Below are positions 1-8,479 of a stretch of DNA of 12,899 nucleotides, one piece after another (position 1 is the stretch's first letter; each line of letters starts with the position of its first letter). Source of the stretch: Bacillota bacterium (lineage in GTDB: Bacteria; Bacillota; Clostridia; Tissierellales; Peptoniphilaceae); assembly GCA_023418835.1 (NCBI GenBank), contig JAEZYW010000021.1, positions 1 through 12,899 on the forward strand, written 5' to 3'. The position numbers and the translations under genes were made by a program. Below the pieces are notes generated by a model. It was given only the letters and a program-made list of their open reading frames with translations. It had not been told where the DNA came from and did no database searches.

Positions 1-755
1 TAGTTAGTGAAGGTGTAAAAGAAGTAACATTATTGGGTCAAAATGTAAACTCTTATGGTAAGACTTTAGAAAATAAAATTACTTTTTCTGAATTATTAGA
101 AAGAGTAAATGAAATCCAAGGTTTGAAGAGGATTAGATTTATGACCTCACACCCTAAAGATATATCAGATGAAGTTATTAATGCATTTGAAAATTTAGAC
201 AAACTTTCAAATCATCTACACCTTCCCGTTCAATCTGGTAGTGATAAGATTCTAAAAGAAATGAATAGGGTCTATAACTCAACCCAATATAAGACAATTA
301 TTGATAAGGTTAAAAAAATTAGCCCAGATATAGCCTTAACAACAGACATAATTGTAGGATTTCCTGGAGAAACAGAAGAGGACTTCTTAGATACTTTAGA
401 TTTAGTCAAGTATGTAGAATATGATTCAATTTTCATTTTCCTTTATTCTCCAAGAGAAGGAACTCCTGCAGCTAAAATGGAAAATCAAATTCCCAACGAT
501 GTTAAAATGGATAGATTTAACAGATTAACTGAAGTTGTGAATGAAATTGCTTTAAAGAAAAATAAAAATTATTTAAATAAAGAAGTTTTTGTTTTAGTAG
601 ATGAATTATCTAAAAACAATGATAAGATTTTAAGTGGAAGAACTGATACCTTTAAATTGGTAAATTTCGAAGGTGACGAGTCTCTCATAGGAGAAATCGT
701 AAAGGTAAAAATAGATAAAGTTGGAACATTTTCACTAGACGGAACTATAATATGA
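1..755 (+). CDS. miaB: tRNA-2-methylthio-N6-dimethylallyladenosine synthase MiaB, 3' part
   Basis: This is the C-terminal part of MiaB, a radical SAM methylthiotransferase that converts i6A37 to ms2i6A37 in tRNAs reading UNN codons. The reading frame is open to the left edge (codons from base 3), so the N-terminal domain and the radical SAM CxxxCxxC cluster lie outside the window. Visible family motifs are [10 protein letters not shown] near the left edge, [17 protein letters not shown] and [15 protein letters not shown] from the radical SAM core. A C-terminal TRAM-like RNA-binding domain follows, from about [10 protein letters not shown] to [10 protein letters not shown]. The stop codon overlaps the mutS start in an ATGA arrangement (4 bases), and miaA, which makes the i6A substrate, lies further down the same operon. 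Nothing in the visible part looks damaged. Other methylthiotransferases (MtaB, RimO) share the fold, but the VNSYG motif and the mutS/miaA context favour MiaB. Confidence 0.95.
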   Translation, partial: VSEGVKEVTLLGQNVNSYGKTLENKITFSELLERVNEIQGLKRIRFMTSHPKDISDEVINAFENLDKLSNHLHLPVQSGSDKILKEMNRVYNSTQYKTIIDKVKKISPDIALTTDIIVGFPGETEEDFLDTLDLVKYVEYDSIFIFLYSPREGTPAAKMENQIPNDVKMDRFNRLTEVVNEIALKKNKNYLNKEVFVLVDELSKNNDKILSGRTDTFKLVNFEGDESLIGEIVKVKIDKVGTFSLDGTII

Positions 756-3343
756 ATAATATAGACTATGATAAATTGACACCCATGATGAAACAATATG
801 TTGATCTGAAAAAAGAGCATTCAGACTCTATTTTGATGTTCAGAATGGGTGATTTTTATGAGATGTTTTTAGATGATGCCGTAGTGGCATCTAAGGAATT
901 AGATATTGTTTTGACTGGAAGAGATGCTGGACAAAATGAACGCATACCAATGTGCGGAGTTCCTCACCACGCAGTAGATAACTATATTAACAGACTAATA
1001 AACAGAGGGTATAAAGTAGCTATATGCGAACAGCTTGAAGATCCAAGGGAAGCAAAGGGACTAGTTAAAAGAGGAGTCATTAGAATAATAACTCCAGGAA
1101 CTAATCTAAAACTTTCAGAAGATGAAGGGTCTAGCTATTTGGGTTCCATTTATACTGATAAAAATTCCATGGCATTATCCTACGTGGACTTCAGTACAGG
1201 AGATTTATATATAACTTTTTCAGAAGAAAATTATAATGAATCCAATAGCATTTTAAGAAATCAAATTTCAGTGTTAGAAATTAAAGAATTAGTTATTAGT
1301 GATAATATAAACTTATACGATATTGCTGAATCTAAAGGAATACTCGTCAATAAGATTGAAAAAGAGACTGAAATTGATGAGGATTTTAAAATATTTTATG
1401 AAAATTTGGACATCAGTCCAGAATTAAAAAGTTTGATAAAGGAAAAAGATATTTTATTAATGTCCTTGGCACAACTGTATTCCTATCTAAGAAAAACCCA
1501 ATTTGACTTTGTATACCATATAAGGAAGCTAGAATTTATTGACTTAGACAAATATATGTTATTAGACAAGCATACTCTTTACAGTTTAGACATCTTTTCA
1601 GAGGGAAATAGGAAGTTAGAGGGTACATTAATTCACTTATTGGATAAAACAAAGACATCAATGGGATCTAGAAAATTGCGATATTTTTTAGAACATCCTT
1701 TAAAAGATAAGGAAGAAATAATTAATCGACTAAACATCGTGGAAAGTTTTACCAATAATCTTATCGAATTGGATTTAGTGAGAAATTATTTAAATGAGAT
1801 TTATGACATTGAAAGAATTTTAGTAAAGATATCTGGACAGTCAAATAGTCCTAAAGACTTAATTCAACTCCAAAAATCCTTAAGACCATTAGAAGATTTA
1901 AAACATAAAATTCAATCTATAAATCTAGATAACGATTTCGATTTGTCTTTTGAAACTTTAAGGGACATCTTTTCCTTATTGTCAGATTCAATTATTGAAG
2001 ATGCACCTTTATTCCCCAAAGAAGGAAACGTTATAAAAGAAGGTTTTTCGAAGGATTTAGACGAAATAAAGTCTAGCTCTATAAACTCTAAAACGTGGAT
2101 TTTGGATTATGAGAATGAATTGAGAAAAGAAACTGGAATTTCTAAATTGAGGATAAAATACAATAAGATTCTAGGATATTTTATAGAAGTTACAAAATCT
2201 CAAATCGAAAATGTACCTGATTATTTTATTAGAAAGCAAACCCTTGTCGGATCTGAAAGATATTTTACCGAAAAATTAAAATCTACAGAAATGACAATTT
2301 TAAATTCTAAAGATAAGATTGACTCTTTAGAATATGATATATATGAAAAAATTAGAACTACTATCTTAAACAACTATGATAGAATTATAGAAGTTGCTGA
2401 TGTTATCGCAAAGATTGACGTATTTTCTAATTTTGCATTTGTTGCCAATAAGAATGAATATGTAAAGCCTGAAATATCAGATTTAGGTAATGTTGAAATA
2501 ATTAAAGGCAGACATCCAATCGTTGAGAAAAACGTGGATATCTTCATTGACAATGATACTTCAATAGATAGCAAGGTGAATTTCATATTATTAACGGGAC
2601 CGAATATGGCTGGAAAATCTACATTCATGAGACAAATAGCTCTGATTACAATTATGATGCAAATTGGATCTTTTGTACCTTGTGAAGTCGCAAATCTACC
2701 TGTCTTTGATAGAATTTTTACTAGGATTGGAGCTCATGACAATTTGTATTTAGGTGAAAGTACATTTATGGTAGAGATGAAAGAAATGGCTGATATTATT
2801 GAAAATGCAACATCTAATAGTTTAATTATTTTAGATGAAGTGGGTAGGGGAACCAGTACTTACGATGGGTTATCTCTAGCTAAATCTTTAATCGAATATA
2901 TAGTTGAGAATATTAATGCCAAAACCATATTTGCTACACATTTTCACGAATTAACTGATCTTCAATACAAGTATGGTAATATTAAAAATCAGACAATGCA
3001 GGTTCGAGAAAAAGATGGGGATATTCAATTCTTGCGAAAGGTAATAGACGGTACTTCAGATAAATCTTATGGTATTCATGTCGCTACTCTGGCTGGAATT
3101 AAAGATAGCATAGTTAGAAAGGCTAGAGTTTATTTAAAAGATTATGAATCAAAAGCAAGTTCTATAAAACAAATGGAGTTTTTTGCTGAGGAAAATTACA
3201 CTGATGAATCTTTTTTGGAAACTAAATACGATTTTATTATAGATAAAATTTTAGATTTAGACTTAAACAATATGTCGCCTCTAGAAACTATGGTTAAAGT
3301 TGAAGAAATAAAGGAAATGATTAAAAAAATTGATGAAGAATAG
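752..3343 (+). CDS. mutS: DNA mismatch repair protein MutS
   Basis: MutS recognises mismatches and small loops and starts repair by recruiting MutL. The protein is 863 residues, normal for bacterial MutS1. The mismatch-wedging motif GDFYEMF is present (F35, E37). The ATPase domain has Walker [10 protein letters not shown] at residues 616-624, Walker B LIILDE at 691-696 followed by GRGTSTYDG, and the ATHFHEL switch from 728. QMEFF at 807-811 looks like the beta-clamp binding motif near the C-terminus. The start ATG at 752 overlaps the miaB stop by 4 bases with no strong Shine-Dalgarno, which suggests translational coupling. mutL follows with an overlap, as expected for partners. MutS2 is excluded because the mismatch domain is present and no Smr domain follows. 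All key residues that I checked are intact. Confidence 0.98.
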   Translation: MNNIDYDKLTPMMKQYVDLKKEHSDSILMFRMGDFYEMFLDDAVVASKELDIVLTGRDAGQNERIPMCGVPHHAVDNYINRLINRGYKVAICEQLEDPREAKGLVKRGVIRIITPGTNLKLSEDEGSSYLGSIYTDKNSMALSYVDFSTGDLYITFSEENYNESNSILRNQISVLEIKELVISDNINLYDIAESKGILVNKIEKETEIDEDFKIFYENLDISPELKSLIKEKDILLMSLAQLYSYLRKTQFDFVYHIRKLEFIDLDKYMLLDKHTLYSLDIFSEGNRKLEGTLIHLLDKTKTSMGSRKLRYFLEHPLKDKEEIINRLNIVESFTNNLIELDLVRNYLNEIYDIERILVKISGQSNSPKDLIQLQKSLRPLEDLKHKIQSINLDNDFDLSFETLRDIFSLLSDSIIEDAPLFPKEGNVIKEGFSKDLDEIKSSSINSKTWILDYENELRKETGISKLRIKYNKILGYFIEVTKSQIENVPDYFIRKQTLVGSERYFTEKLKSTEMTILNSKDKIDSLEYDIYEKIRTTILNNYDRIIEVADVIAKIDVFSNFAFVANKNEYVKPEISDLGNVEIIKGRHPIVEKNVDIFIDNDTSIDSKVNFILLTGPNMAGKSTFMRQIALITIMMQIGSFVPCEVANLPVFDRIFTRIGAHDNLYLGESTFMVEMKEMADIIENATSNSLIILDEVGRGTSTYDGLSLAKSLIEYIVENINAKTIFATHFHELTDLQYKYGNIKNQTMQVREKDGDIQFLRKVIDGTSDKSYGIHVATLAGIKDSIVRKARVYLKDYESKASSIKQMEFFAEENYTDESFLETKYDFIIDKILDLDLNNMSPLETMVKVEEIKEMIKKIDEE

Positions 3344-5207
3344 AATATCAATGCTATCGGAAGAAACCATAATTCAAATCGCCGCAGGAGAAATCATTGA
3401 AAACCCTGCATCAGTGATAAAAGAGTTGGTTGAAAATTCAATTGATGCCGATAGCACAAAAATTTCAATAGAAATAAAAAACAACGGAAAAGATTTGATT
3501 AAGATAACAGATGATGGATATGGCTTTGATAAAGATGATTTAAAAATTGCTTTTAAGAGACATACTACATCTAAAATTAAAAGCATTGAGGAATTAAAAA
3601 CGGCAATATCTTTAGGCTTCAGGGGAGAAGCCCTATCTAGTATTGCCAATGTTTCTAATGTCACTGTAATAACAAAAAAATCTGATGATATATTGGGTAC
3701 TATCGCCAAATTAGACCATAACGGTAATATTATTTCTATGGAGGAGATTGTCACAAATAATGGAACAACTATTATTTGCGAAGATCTTTTTGAAAATATT
3801 CCCGTTAGAAAAAAATATCTCGATTTGAAAAATTACGAAAATCATAAAACGACAGATATAATTAATCGCCTAGCTTTATCCCATCCCAATGTATCCATGG
3901 ATTATAAAAAAGACGGAAGAGTTATGTTAAAGACTGATAGAAATGCATCTTTAATTAATAACACTTATTCAGTTCTTGGAAGAGAAGTTTCAGAAAACTT
4001 AAAATACATTGAAGGTGTTTTTGAGGATTTCAAAGTTAAAGGCTATATTTCAAATAATAAGCTCTTTAGGTCAAATAAAAACTCACAGTTTCTATTTGTA
4101 AATAATAGATCAGTTATCGACAGAGACTTATCAAAGATTATTGAAAGACAATACAGTTCAATTATACCGATTAATAGATATCCCGTATTTATCTTATACC
4201 TGGATATATCTCCTGATTTAATAGATGTAAACATTCACCCTAAAAAAGATATAATAAAATTTACTAATATAGAGAGCTTAGAAACTGCATTTTCAAAACT
4301 AATTAGGGATAATCTTCGCAGCAATATAATTATTTCTGAATTCAAACAAACTCATAAGGAAGATAAGGTCAATACAATTTTTAATATATTTGATGAAAAT
4401 ATAGACAAAAAAAGTGAAAGTATTGAAAACAAATTGGATAATGAAGAAAAAGTAATAGAATTTACTGACTTAAGTATTGAAGATAATATTATTTTTGAAG
4501 ATACCATAGAATTAGAAAGTAATATAAATAAATTCGAAGAATATGAAGAATATATAGAAGAATATGAAGAATATATAGAAGATGATTTTATATTACAATC
4601 CTCAACTCCCAAATTATTTGAAAACGGATATAGATATATAGGGAATCTATTTACTCAATATATTTTACTGGAAGATAATGTGGACAAATGTATGTATGTT
4701 TTAGATCAACATGCTGCTCATGAAAGAATTAATTACGAAAGATTAGTAAGGGATTACGAGAGCAAAGATATCCCAATGCAAAACTTAATTTCTGGATATA
4801 TCATTGAGCTTACTACCAATGAGTTTGAAGAAATATTGGCCTTACAAAAAAAGCTAATTTCCATAGGTATTGAAATTGAAGAATTTGGAGATAATGCAAT
4901 TATAATTAGAAGTATTCCAGCATATATTGAAGATTTAAATCCTGAAACTTTAATAAGGGATATTCTAGATAACAACGAAATAAACACATCTATTTACGAC
5001 ATAAACCCTTATGAACTAATGAGAAAAGCTTGTAGAGCTTCTGTAAAGACAGGTGTTCATTTGAACAATCTAGATGTAAATCAATTAATAACTGAACTTA
5101 GGGAATGCGAAATGCCATTTACTTGCCCTCACGGACGACCAACTACAATAAAAATAACGAAATCGGAATTAGATAAAGAATTTTTTAGGATACAAAGAGA
5201 TGAATAA
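3333..5207 (+). CDS. mutL: DNA mismatch repair endonuclease MutL
   Basis: MutL couples MutS recognition to strand incision. The N-terminal GHKL ATPase has IAAGEIIENP, KELVENSIDA (E31, N35 by alignment with E. coli E29/N33), DDGYG at 60-64 and GFRGEAL at 95-101. The C-terminal domain carries the metal-dependent nicking motif DQHAAHERINYE at 458-469, plus ACRAS and CPHGRPT (598-604). This is therefore the nicking type found where MutH is absent. QNLIS at 483-487 is in the place of the clamp-binding motif. The linker is acidic and contains a duplicated EEYEEYI heptad. I chose ATG 3333 because the product begins [11 protein letters not shown], matching the family; an in-frame TTG at 3330 is less likely. 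The start overlaps mutS by 11 bases and the end overlaps miaA by 8. The protein is 624 residues. Confidence 0.97.
   Translation: MKNRISMLSEETIIQIAAGEIIENPASVIKELVENSIDADSTKISIEIKNNGKDLIKITDDGYGFDKDDLKIAFKRHTTSKIKSIEELKTAISLGFRGEALSSIANVSNVTVITKKSDDILGTIAKLDHNGNIISMEEIVTNNGTTIICEDLFENIPVRKKYLDLKNYENHKTTDIINRLALSHPNVSMDYKKDGRVMLKTDRNASLINNTYSVLGREVSENLKYIEGVFEDFKVKGYISNNKLFRSNKNSQFLFVNNRSVIDRDLSKIIERQYSSIIPINRYPVFILYLDISPDLIDVNIHPKKDIIKFTNIESLETAFSKLIRDNLRSNIIISEFKQTHKEDKVNTIFNIFDENIDKKSESIENKLDNEEKVIEFTDLSIEDNIIFEDTIELESNINKFEEYEEYIEEYEEYIEDDFILQSSTPKLFENGYRYIGNLFTQYILLEDNVDKCMYVLDQHAAHERINYERLVRDYESKDIPMQNLISGYIIELTTNEFEEILALQKKLISIGIEIEEFGDNAIIIRSIPAYIEDLNPETLIRDILDNNEINTSIYDINPYELMRKACRASVKTGVHLNNLDVNQLITELRECEMPFTCPHGRPTTIKITKSELDKEFFRIQRDE
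4536..4577 (+). repeat. 21-bp x2 perfect in-frame tandem repeat within mutL
   Basis: Two identical 21-bp units (4536-4556 and 4557-4577) encode EEYEEYI twice, followed by a partial third unit (EDD). Each unit also contains two copies of the 9-bp motif gaagaatat. The repeat lies in the acidic linker between the ATPase and endonuclease domains, at about residues 402-415, so changes in copy number would keep the reading frame. Confidence 0.95.
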
Positions 5208-6138
5208 AATAATTATAATTACCGGACCTACAGGTGTAGGAAAGACTTCACATTCAATTAAATTGGCAGAAGACCTTAATGGAGAAATAATATCATGTGA
5301 CTCATTTCAAATATATAAATATATGGACATAGGCACAGCAAAAGTAACTGTTGAAGAGTCAAAGGGAATTAAACACCATAATATAGACATTGTTTATCCT
5401 GATGAAGAGTTTAACGTGGCCTTATTTAAGAAAAGGACAGAGGATTTAATTGAAGATATAACAAATAGAGGTAAAGTGCCAATTTTAACGGGAGGCACAG
5501 GTTTGTATTTGCACTCTATTATATATGATTTAGACTTTTCAGGGGGAAAAAAAGATTCTGATATTAGAAATAAAATAGAGGAAGAAGTAAAAGCCAACGG
5601 TTTAGATTCAATTTATGATAAATTAATAAGTATTGATAAAAACCTGTCAAATTATATAGAAAAAAATAACAGGCATCGTATAATTCGCGCATATGAAATA
5701 TTTTTAACAAAAAATGATAATCCAATAAATTATTTAAAGGATTTTAGATCAAACCCTGCAAAATATAACTTTTTATATCTAATTATCAATGATAAAAGAG
5801 AAAGGTTGTATGAAAAAATTAACAATAGAGTGGCTATAATGATGCAAAAAGGTTTACTTGATGAAATCAAATCATTATTGGAAAAAGACTATGGTTTTGA
5901 TTTAAGGTCTATGAAAGGAATCGGTTATAAAGAATTTAAAAATTATTTTAACGGTCAAAGTGAATTACATGAAGTCGTAGATAAGATAAAGCAACACTCG
6001 AGAAACTACGCTAAAAGACAAATTACCTGGTTTAAAAGGGTAGAAGAGGGTGTTTGGATGAATAAGGACAATTTTAGTGATGAAAAAAATTTTTACGATG
6101 CACTGCTTAATAAATCTAAGGAGTTTTTAAATGAATAA
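5200..6138 (+). CDS. miaA: tRNA dimethylallyltransferase MiaA
   Basis: MiaA transfers a dimethylallyl group to N6 of A37 in tRNAs reading UNN codons, giving i6A, the substrate of MiaB encoded in the same operon. The 312-residue length is normal. The P-loop GPTGVGKT is at residues 9-16, followed by the substrate-binding motif DSFQIYKYMDIGTAK from D34. Later come HHNIDIV, the family signature LTGGTGLYLHSI, MKGIGYKE and the C-terminal RQITWFKR. ATG 5200 is preceded by AGGA at 5187-5190 with 9-base spacing and overlaps the mutL stop by 8 bases. I see no missing catalytic residue. Hfq, which often follows miaA in this lineage, is absent; the next gene overlaps miaA by 8 bases. Confidence 0.97.
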   Translation: MNKIIIITGPTGVGKTSHSIKLAEDLNGEIISCDSFQIYKYMDIGTAKVTVEESKGIKHHNIDIVYPDEEFNVALFKKRTEDLIEDITNRGKVPILTGGTGLYLHSIIYDLDFSGGKKDSDIRNKIEEEVKANGLDSIYDKLISIDKNLSNYIEKNNRHRIIRAYEIFLTKNDNPINYLKDFRSNPAKYNFLYLIINDKRERLYEKINNRVAIMMQKGLLDEIKSLLEKDYGFDLRSMKGIGYKEFKNYFNGQSELHEVVDKIKQHSRNYAKRQITWFKRVEEGVWMNKDNFSDEKNFYDALLNKSKEFLNE

Positions 6139-7423
6139 AGGGCATGACTTTTTAATAAATAAATATAATGTTACTCAAAACCAAATAGACTTCGTTGAAG
6201 ATTCTATAAGGGAAATTGAAAAACGATTTGAGAGTTTGGATTCTATAAGAGAATATAATCAATATAAAGTACTTTCAGCATTTAACGAACACAGATTGAG
6301 TGCAACAGATTTTTACTGGACTACTGGTTACGGTTACGGAGATGCAGGAAGGGATAAAGTAGAGAGTATTTATTCTTCTATCTTCAATACGGAAGATTCA
6401 ATAGTAAGACCTGCAATTGCTTCAGGAACACACGCGATAAACTTAGTTTTAAGTGGTCTTTTAAAACATGGAGATGAAATGATAGAGATCTCGGGGACTC
6501 CTTATGACACCTTAAAAGACGTAATTGGTATAAGCAATAGCAATAATAGAGGTTCTTTAATAGAAAATGGCATTTTGTATAAAGAAGTGCCCTTAAAAGA
6601 TGGATTAATTGATGTAGATGCGGTTTTAAAATCAATTACTCCTAAAACAAGTTTATTGGCCATCCAACGATCCACAGGATATAGCGATAGAAATGCAATC
6701 ACAATTGATGAGATGGAAAAAGCCATATCAGAAATTAAATCAAATCATCCGGATTTGACAATTTTTGTAGATAACTGTTACGGCGAATTTACAGATTACA
6801 AAGAGCCCAGTGAAATAGGTGCAGATATTCTAGCTGGTTCATTAATCAAAAATCCCGGTGGGGGAATCGCAGCATCAGGAGGATATATTACTGGGAAAAG
6901 AGATCTTGTAGAATTAGTGGCAAATAGACTTACTGCACCTGGTCTTGGTAAAGAAGTGGGATTAAGCTTTGGAACAACTAGAAGTACTTTGCAAGGCTTA
7001 TTCTTAGCGCCATTAGTGGTCAACCAAAGTCTTAAGGGGGCAGTTTTATTAGGAAATGTCTATGAAAAATTAGGATTTGAAATTGTGCCAGAGGTTTACT
7101 CCCATAGATCGGATATAATTCAAGGGATTGCTTTTAAGAATCCAGAGATGGTAAAAATATTTTGTCGATCTATTCAAGAAGCATCCGCCGTTGATTCTCA
7201 TGTAACTCCTATGCCAAGTGCAATGCCTGGTTATGACAATGAAATAATAATGGCTGCTGGCGGATTTATCGATGGATCTTCAATTGAAATGAGCGCTGAC
7301 GGACCTCTAAGAGAACCTTATTTTGTATATTATCAAGGTGGACTTACAATTGATCAAATAAAACTTGGAATCCTTTTGTCTTTAAAAAACCTTGAGAGGG
7401 AAGGATTTATTCAAATTAATTAA
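6131..7423 (+). CDS. methionine gamma-lyase family PLP enzyme (YnbB / 'aluminum resistance' family)
   Basis: This fold-type I PLP-dependent enzyme of 430 residues belongs to the YnbB-like family, often annotated as methionine gamma-lyase family or aluminum resistance protein. K240 in GSLIKNPGGG is the expected Schiff-base lysine, followed by GGYITG. Upstream motifs include TTGYGYGDAGRD, PAIASGTHAI (cofactor phosphate region) and FVDNCYGEF (the Asp that contacts the PLP ring). PYFVYYQGGLT is near the C-terminus. A strong AAGGAG at 6118-6123, 7 bases before ATG 6131, sets the start, which overlaps miaA by 8 bases. The gene is the last of the packed operon and often neighbours miaA, hfq and lexA in related bacteria. 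Its real substrate is not settled from sequence; C-S lyase activity on a sulfur amino acid is family-based inference. Confidence 0.9.
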   Translation: MNKGHDFLINKYNVTQNQIDFVEDSIREIEKRFESLDSIREYNQYKVLSAFNEHRLSATDFYWTTGYGYGDAGRDKVESIYSSIFNTEDSIVRPAIASGTHAINLVLSGLLKHGDEMIEISGTPYDTLKDVIGISNSNNRGSLIENGILYKEVPLKDGLIDVDAVLKSITPKTSLLAIQRSTGYSDRNAITIDEMEKAISEIKSNHPDLTIFVDNCYGEFTDYKEPSEIGADILAGSLIKNPGGGIAASGGYITGKRDLVELVANRLTAPGLGKEVGLSFGTTRSTLQGLFLAPLVVNQSLKGAVLLGNVYEKLGFEIVPEVYSHRSDIIQGIAFKNPEMVKIFCRSIQEASAVDSHVTPMPSAMPGYDNEIIMAAGGFIDGSSIEMSADGPLREPYFVYYQGGLTIDQIKLGILLSLKNLEREGFIQIN

Positions 7424-7424
7424 C

Positions 7425-7453
7425 TTGTAAAAATATACACTATGTCGTATAAT
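7425..7453 (+). promoter_or_regulatory. predicted sigma-A promoter of the recombinase gene
   Basis: TTGTAA (7425-7430), a 17-base spacer and a perfect TATAAT (7448-7453) begin two bases after the stop codon of the YnbB-type gene. Transcription would start near 7460. The -10 element lies inside the left arm of the 34-bp dyad, so a protein bound to the dyad would occlude it. Confidence 0.6.
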
Positions 7454-7472
7454 AATAATTATGCGACATAGT
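7439..7472. repeat. 34-bp inverted repeat over the recombinase promoter
   Basis: The arms are ACTATGTCGTATAAT (7439-7453) and ATTATGCGACATAGT (7458-7472), separated by the 4-base loop AATA. Fourteen of 15 positions pair, and the remaining one is T opposite G, a wobble pair in RNA. After one mismatch three more pairs follow (7435-7437 with 7474-7476). There is no T-run, so it is not a standard terminator. It could be an operator, a hairpin in read-through mRNA, or a binding site for the recombinase encoded 24 bases downstream; the sequence alone does not decide. Confidence 0.85.
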
Positions 7473-7495
7473 ATATTAAATTTAGAGGTGATAAT

Positions 7496-8458
7496 ATGAG
7501 GAATATGATTGTAGATGATTGGATAAATTACTTGGAATCAATTAAAGAAAATTCTTCCAATACAATTAGGTCCTATGAAAATGACGTCATTAGCTTTCTT
7601 CAATTTATTAAATATAGATTTGCCTTAGTTGATTGTTCTATATCAGAAATTTCAGAAATTGAAATCAGAGATATTAAAGAAACTACAATTGCAGAAATTG
7701 GTATAAGAGATTTAATTGCTTATATAAGTTATACAGACAAACATTTAAACAACTCTCCATCTACTAGATCTAGAAAATTGTCTTCTCTCAGAAATTTTTT
7801 CGACTATCTTTATAAGATAATTGGAGTTATAACTTCTAATCCCATGAGTCTAATTGATGGTCCCAAAATTCCCAAACGAATGCCCAACTATCTAGAATTG
7901 GAAGAAGTTAAACGTCTTTTAACGGCTGTTTTAGAAAATGAAGATGAATTCTATAGGCTTAGAGACTATGCTATTATTATGCTATTTTTAAATACGGGTT
8001 TAAGACTGTCAGAACTTGTAAACATGGAACTGGCTCATTTATACAAGAATGAATCTGTTAGAATCATAGGTAAAGGAAATAAAGAGCGAATTATTTATTT
8101 CAACTCCTCTGTAAGCGATTCTCTAAAACAGTACCTTGAGATTAGACCAGACGGAGATGCTAAAAATGTATTTACTAATAAATCCGGAAACCTATTTCTT
8201 GGAAATCGCGGTATTCAATATATGTTAAATAAATATTTGAAAAAATGTGGACTTGGTGGAAAATATTCTCCCCATAGCTTAAGACATACTGCAGCTACTT
8301 TATTATATCAATATGGAAATGTAGATATAAGAACTCTTCAAGTTATTTTAGGACACGAGAGCGTTTCGACCACACAGATTTATACTCATGTGAATTCTTC
8401 TCAAATTAAAGAAGCTGTCAATTTAAATCCAATAAAAGATTTAGAACTAAAAAAATAA
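7496..8458 (+). CDS. tyrosine recombinase, XerC/XerD family
   Basis: This 320-residue protein is a site-specific DNA recombinase with the complete tyrosine recombinase active site: R170 (TGLRLSEL), K193 (GKGNKER), H260 and R263 (PHSLRHT), H287 (LGHE) and nucleophile Y296 (IYTHV). The N-terminal half is a SAM-like core-binding domain (about residues 5-110), with SPSTRSRKLSSLRNFFDYL typical of Xer proteins. The length fits XerC/XerD with a slightly long N-terminal part. Start ATG 7496 has GAGGTG at 7485-7490, 5 bases upstream. The gene has its own promoter and ends convergent with the YneA-like gene at a shared terminator. I cannot tell XerC from XerD, or a dedicated dimer-resolving enzyme from an accessory recombinase; no mobile element is visible around it. 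In B. subtilis the lexA-yneA locus also carries a recombinase gene (yneB), but of the serine family. Confidence 0.9.
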   Translation: MRNMIVDDWINYLESIKENSSNTIRSYENDVISFLQFIKYRFALVDCSISEISEIEIRDIKETTIAEIGIRDLIAYISYTDKHLNNSPSTRSRKLSSLRNFFDYLYKIIGVITSNPMSLIDGPKIPKRMPNYLELEEVKRLLTAVLENEDEFYRLRDYAIIMLFLNTGLRLSELVNMELAHLYKNESVRIIGKGNKERIIYFNSSVSDSLKQYLEIRPDGDAKNVFTNKSGNLFLGNRGIQYMLNKYLKKCGLGGKYSPHSLRHTAATLLYQYGNVDIRTLQVILGHESVSTTQIYTHVNSSQIKEAVNLNPIKDLELKK

Positions 8459-8479
8459 CGCATCAGAGTGCGTTATTTT
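8452..8479. terminator. bidirectional terminator between recombinase and yneA-like gene
   Basis: An 11-bp perfect stem, AAAATAACGCA (8452-8462) with TGCGTTATTTT (8469-8479), closes a 6-base loop TCAGAG. The A-rich left and T-rich right flanks serve both strands. The stem contains the stop codons of both convergent genes (TAA at 8456-8458 on + and at 8473-8475 on -). Confidence 0.85.

Noticed and set aside
7439..7472. Dyad read as a Rho-independent terminator for the upstream operon
   Set aside because: The stem is long, but no T-run follows on either strand and its left arm contains the promoter -10 of the next gene; a terminator is possible only in a broad sense.
7439..7472. Dyad read as a canonical Firmicutes dif site
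   Set aside because: The central AT-rich part resembles dif loosely, but the outer arms do not match the 11-6-11 layout of the B. subtilis site, and dif is usually near the terminus; kept only as a hypothesis.
7496..8458. Recombinase as integrase of a mobile element
   Set aside because: No cargo, direct repeats or tRNA attachment site are next to it, and the surrounding genes are housekeeping.
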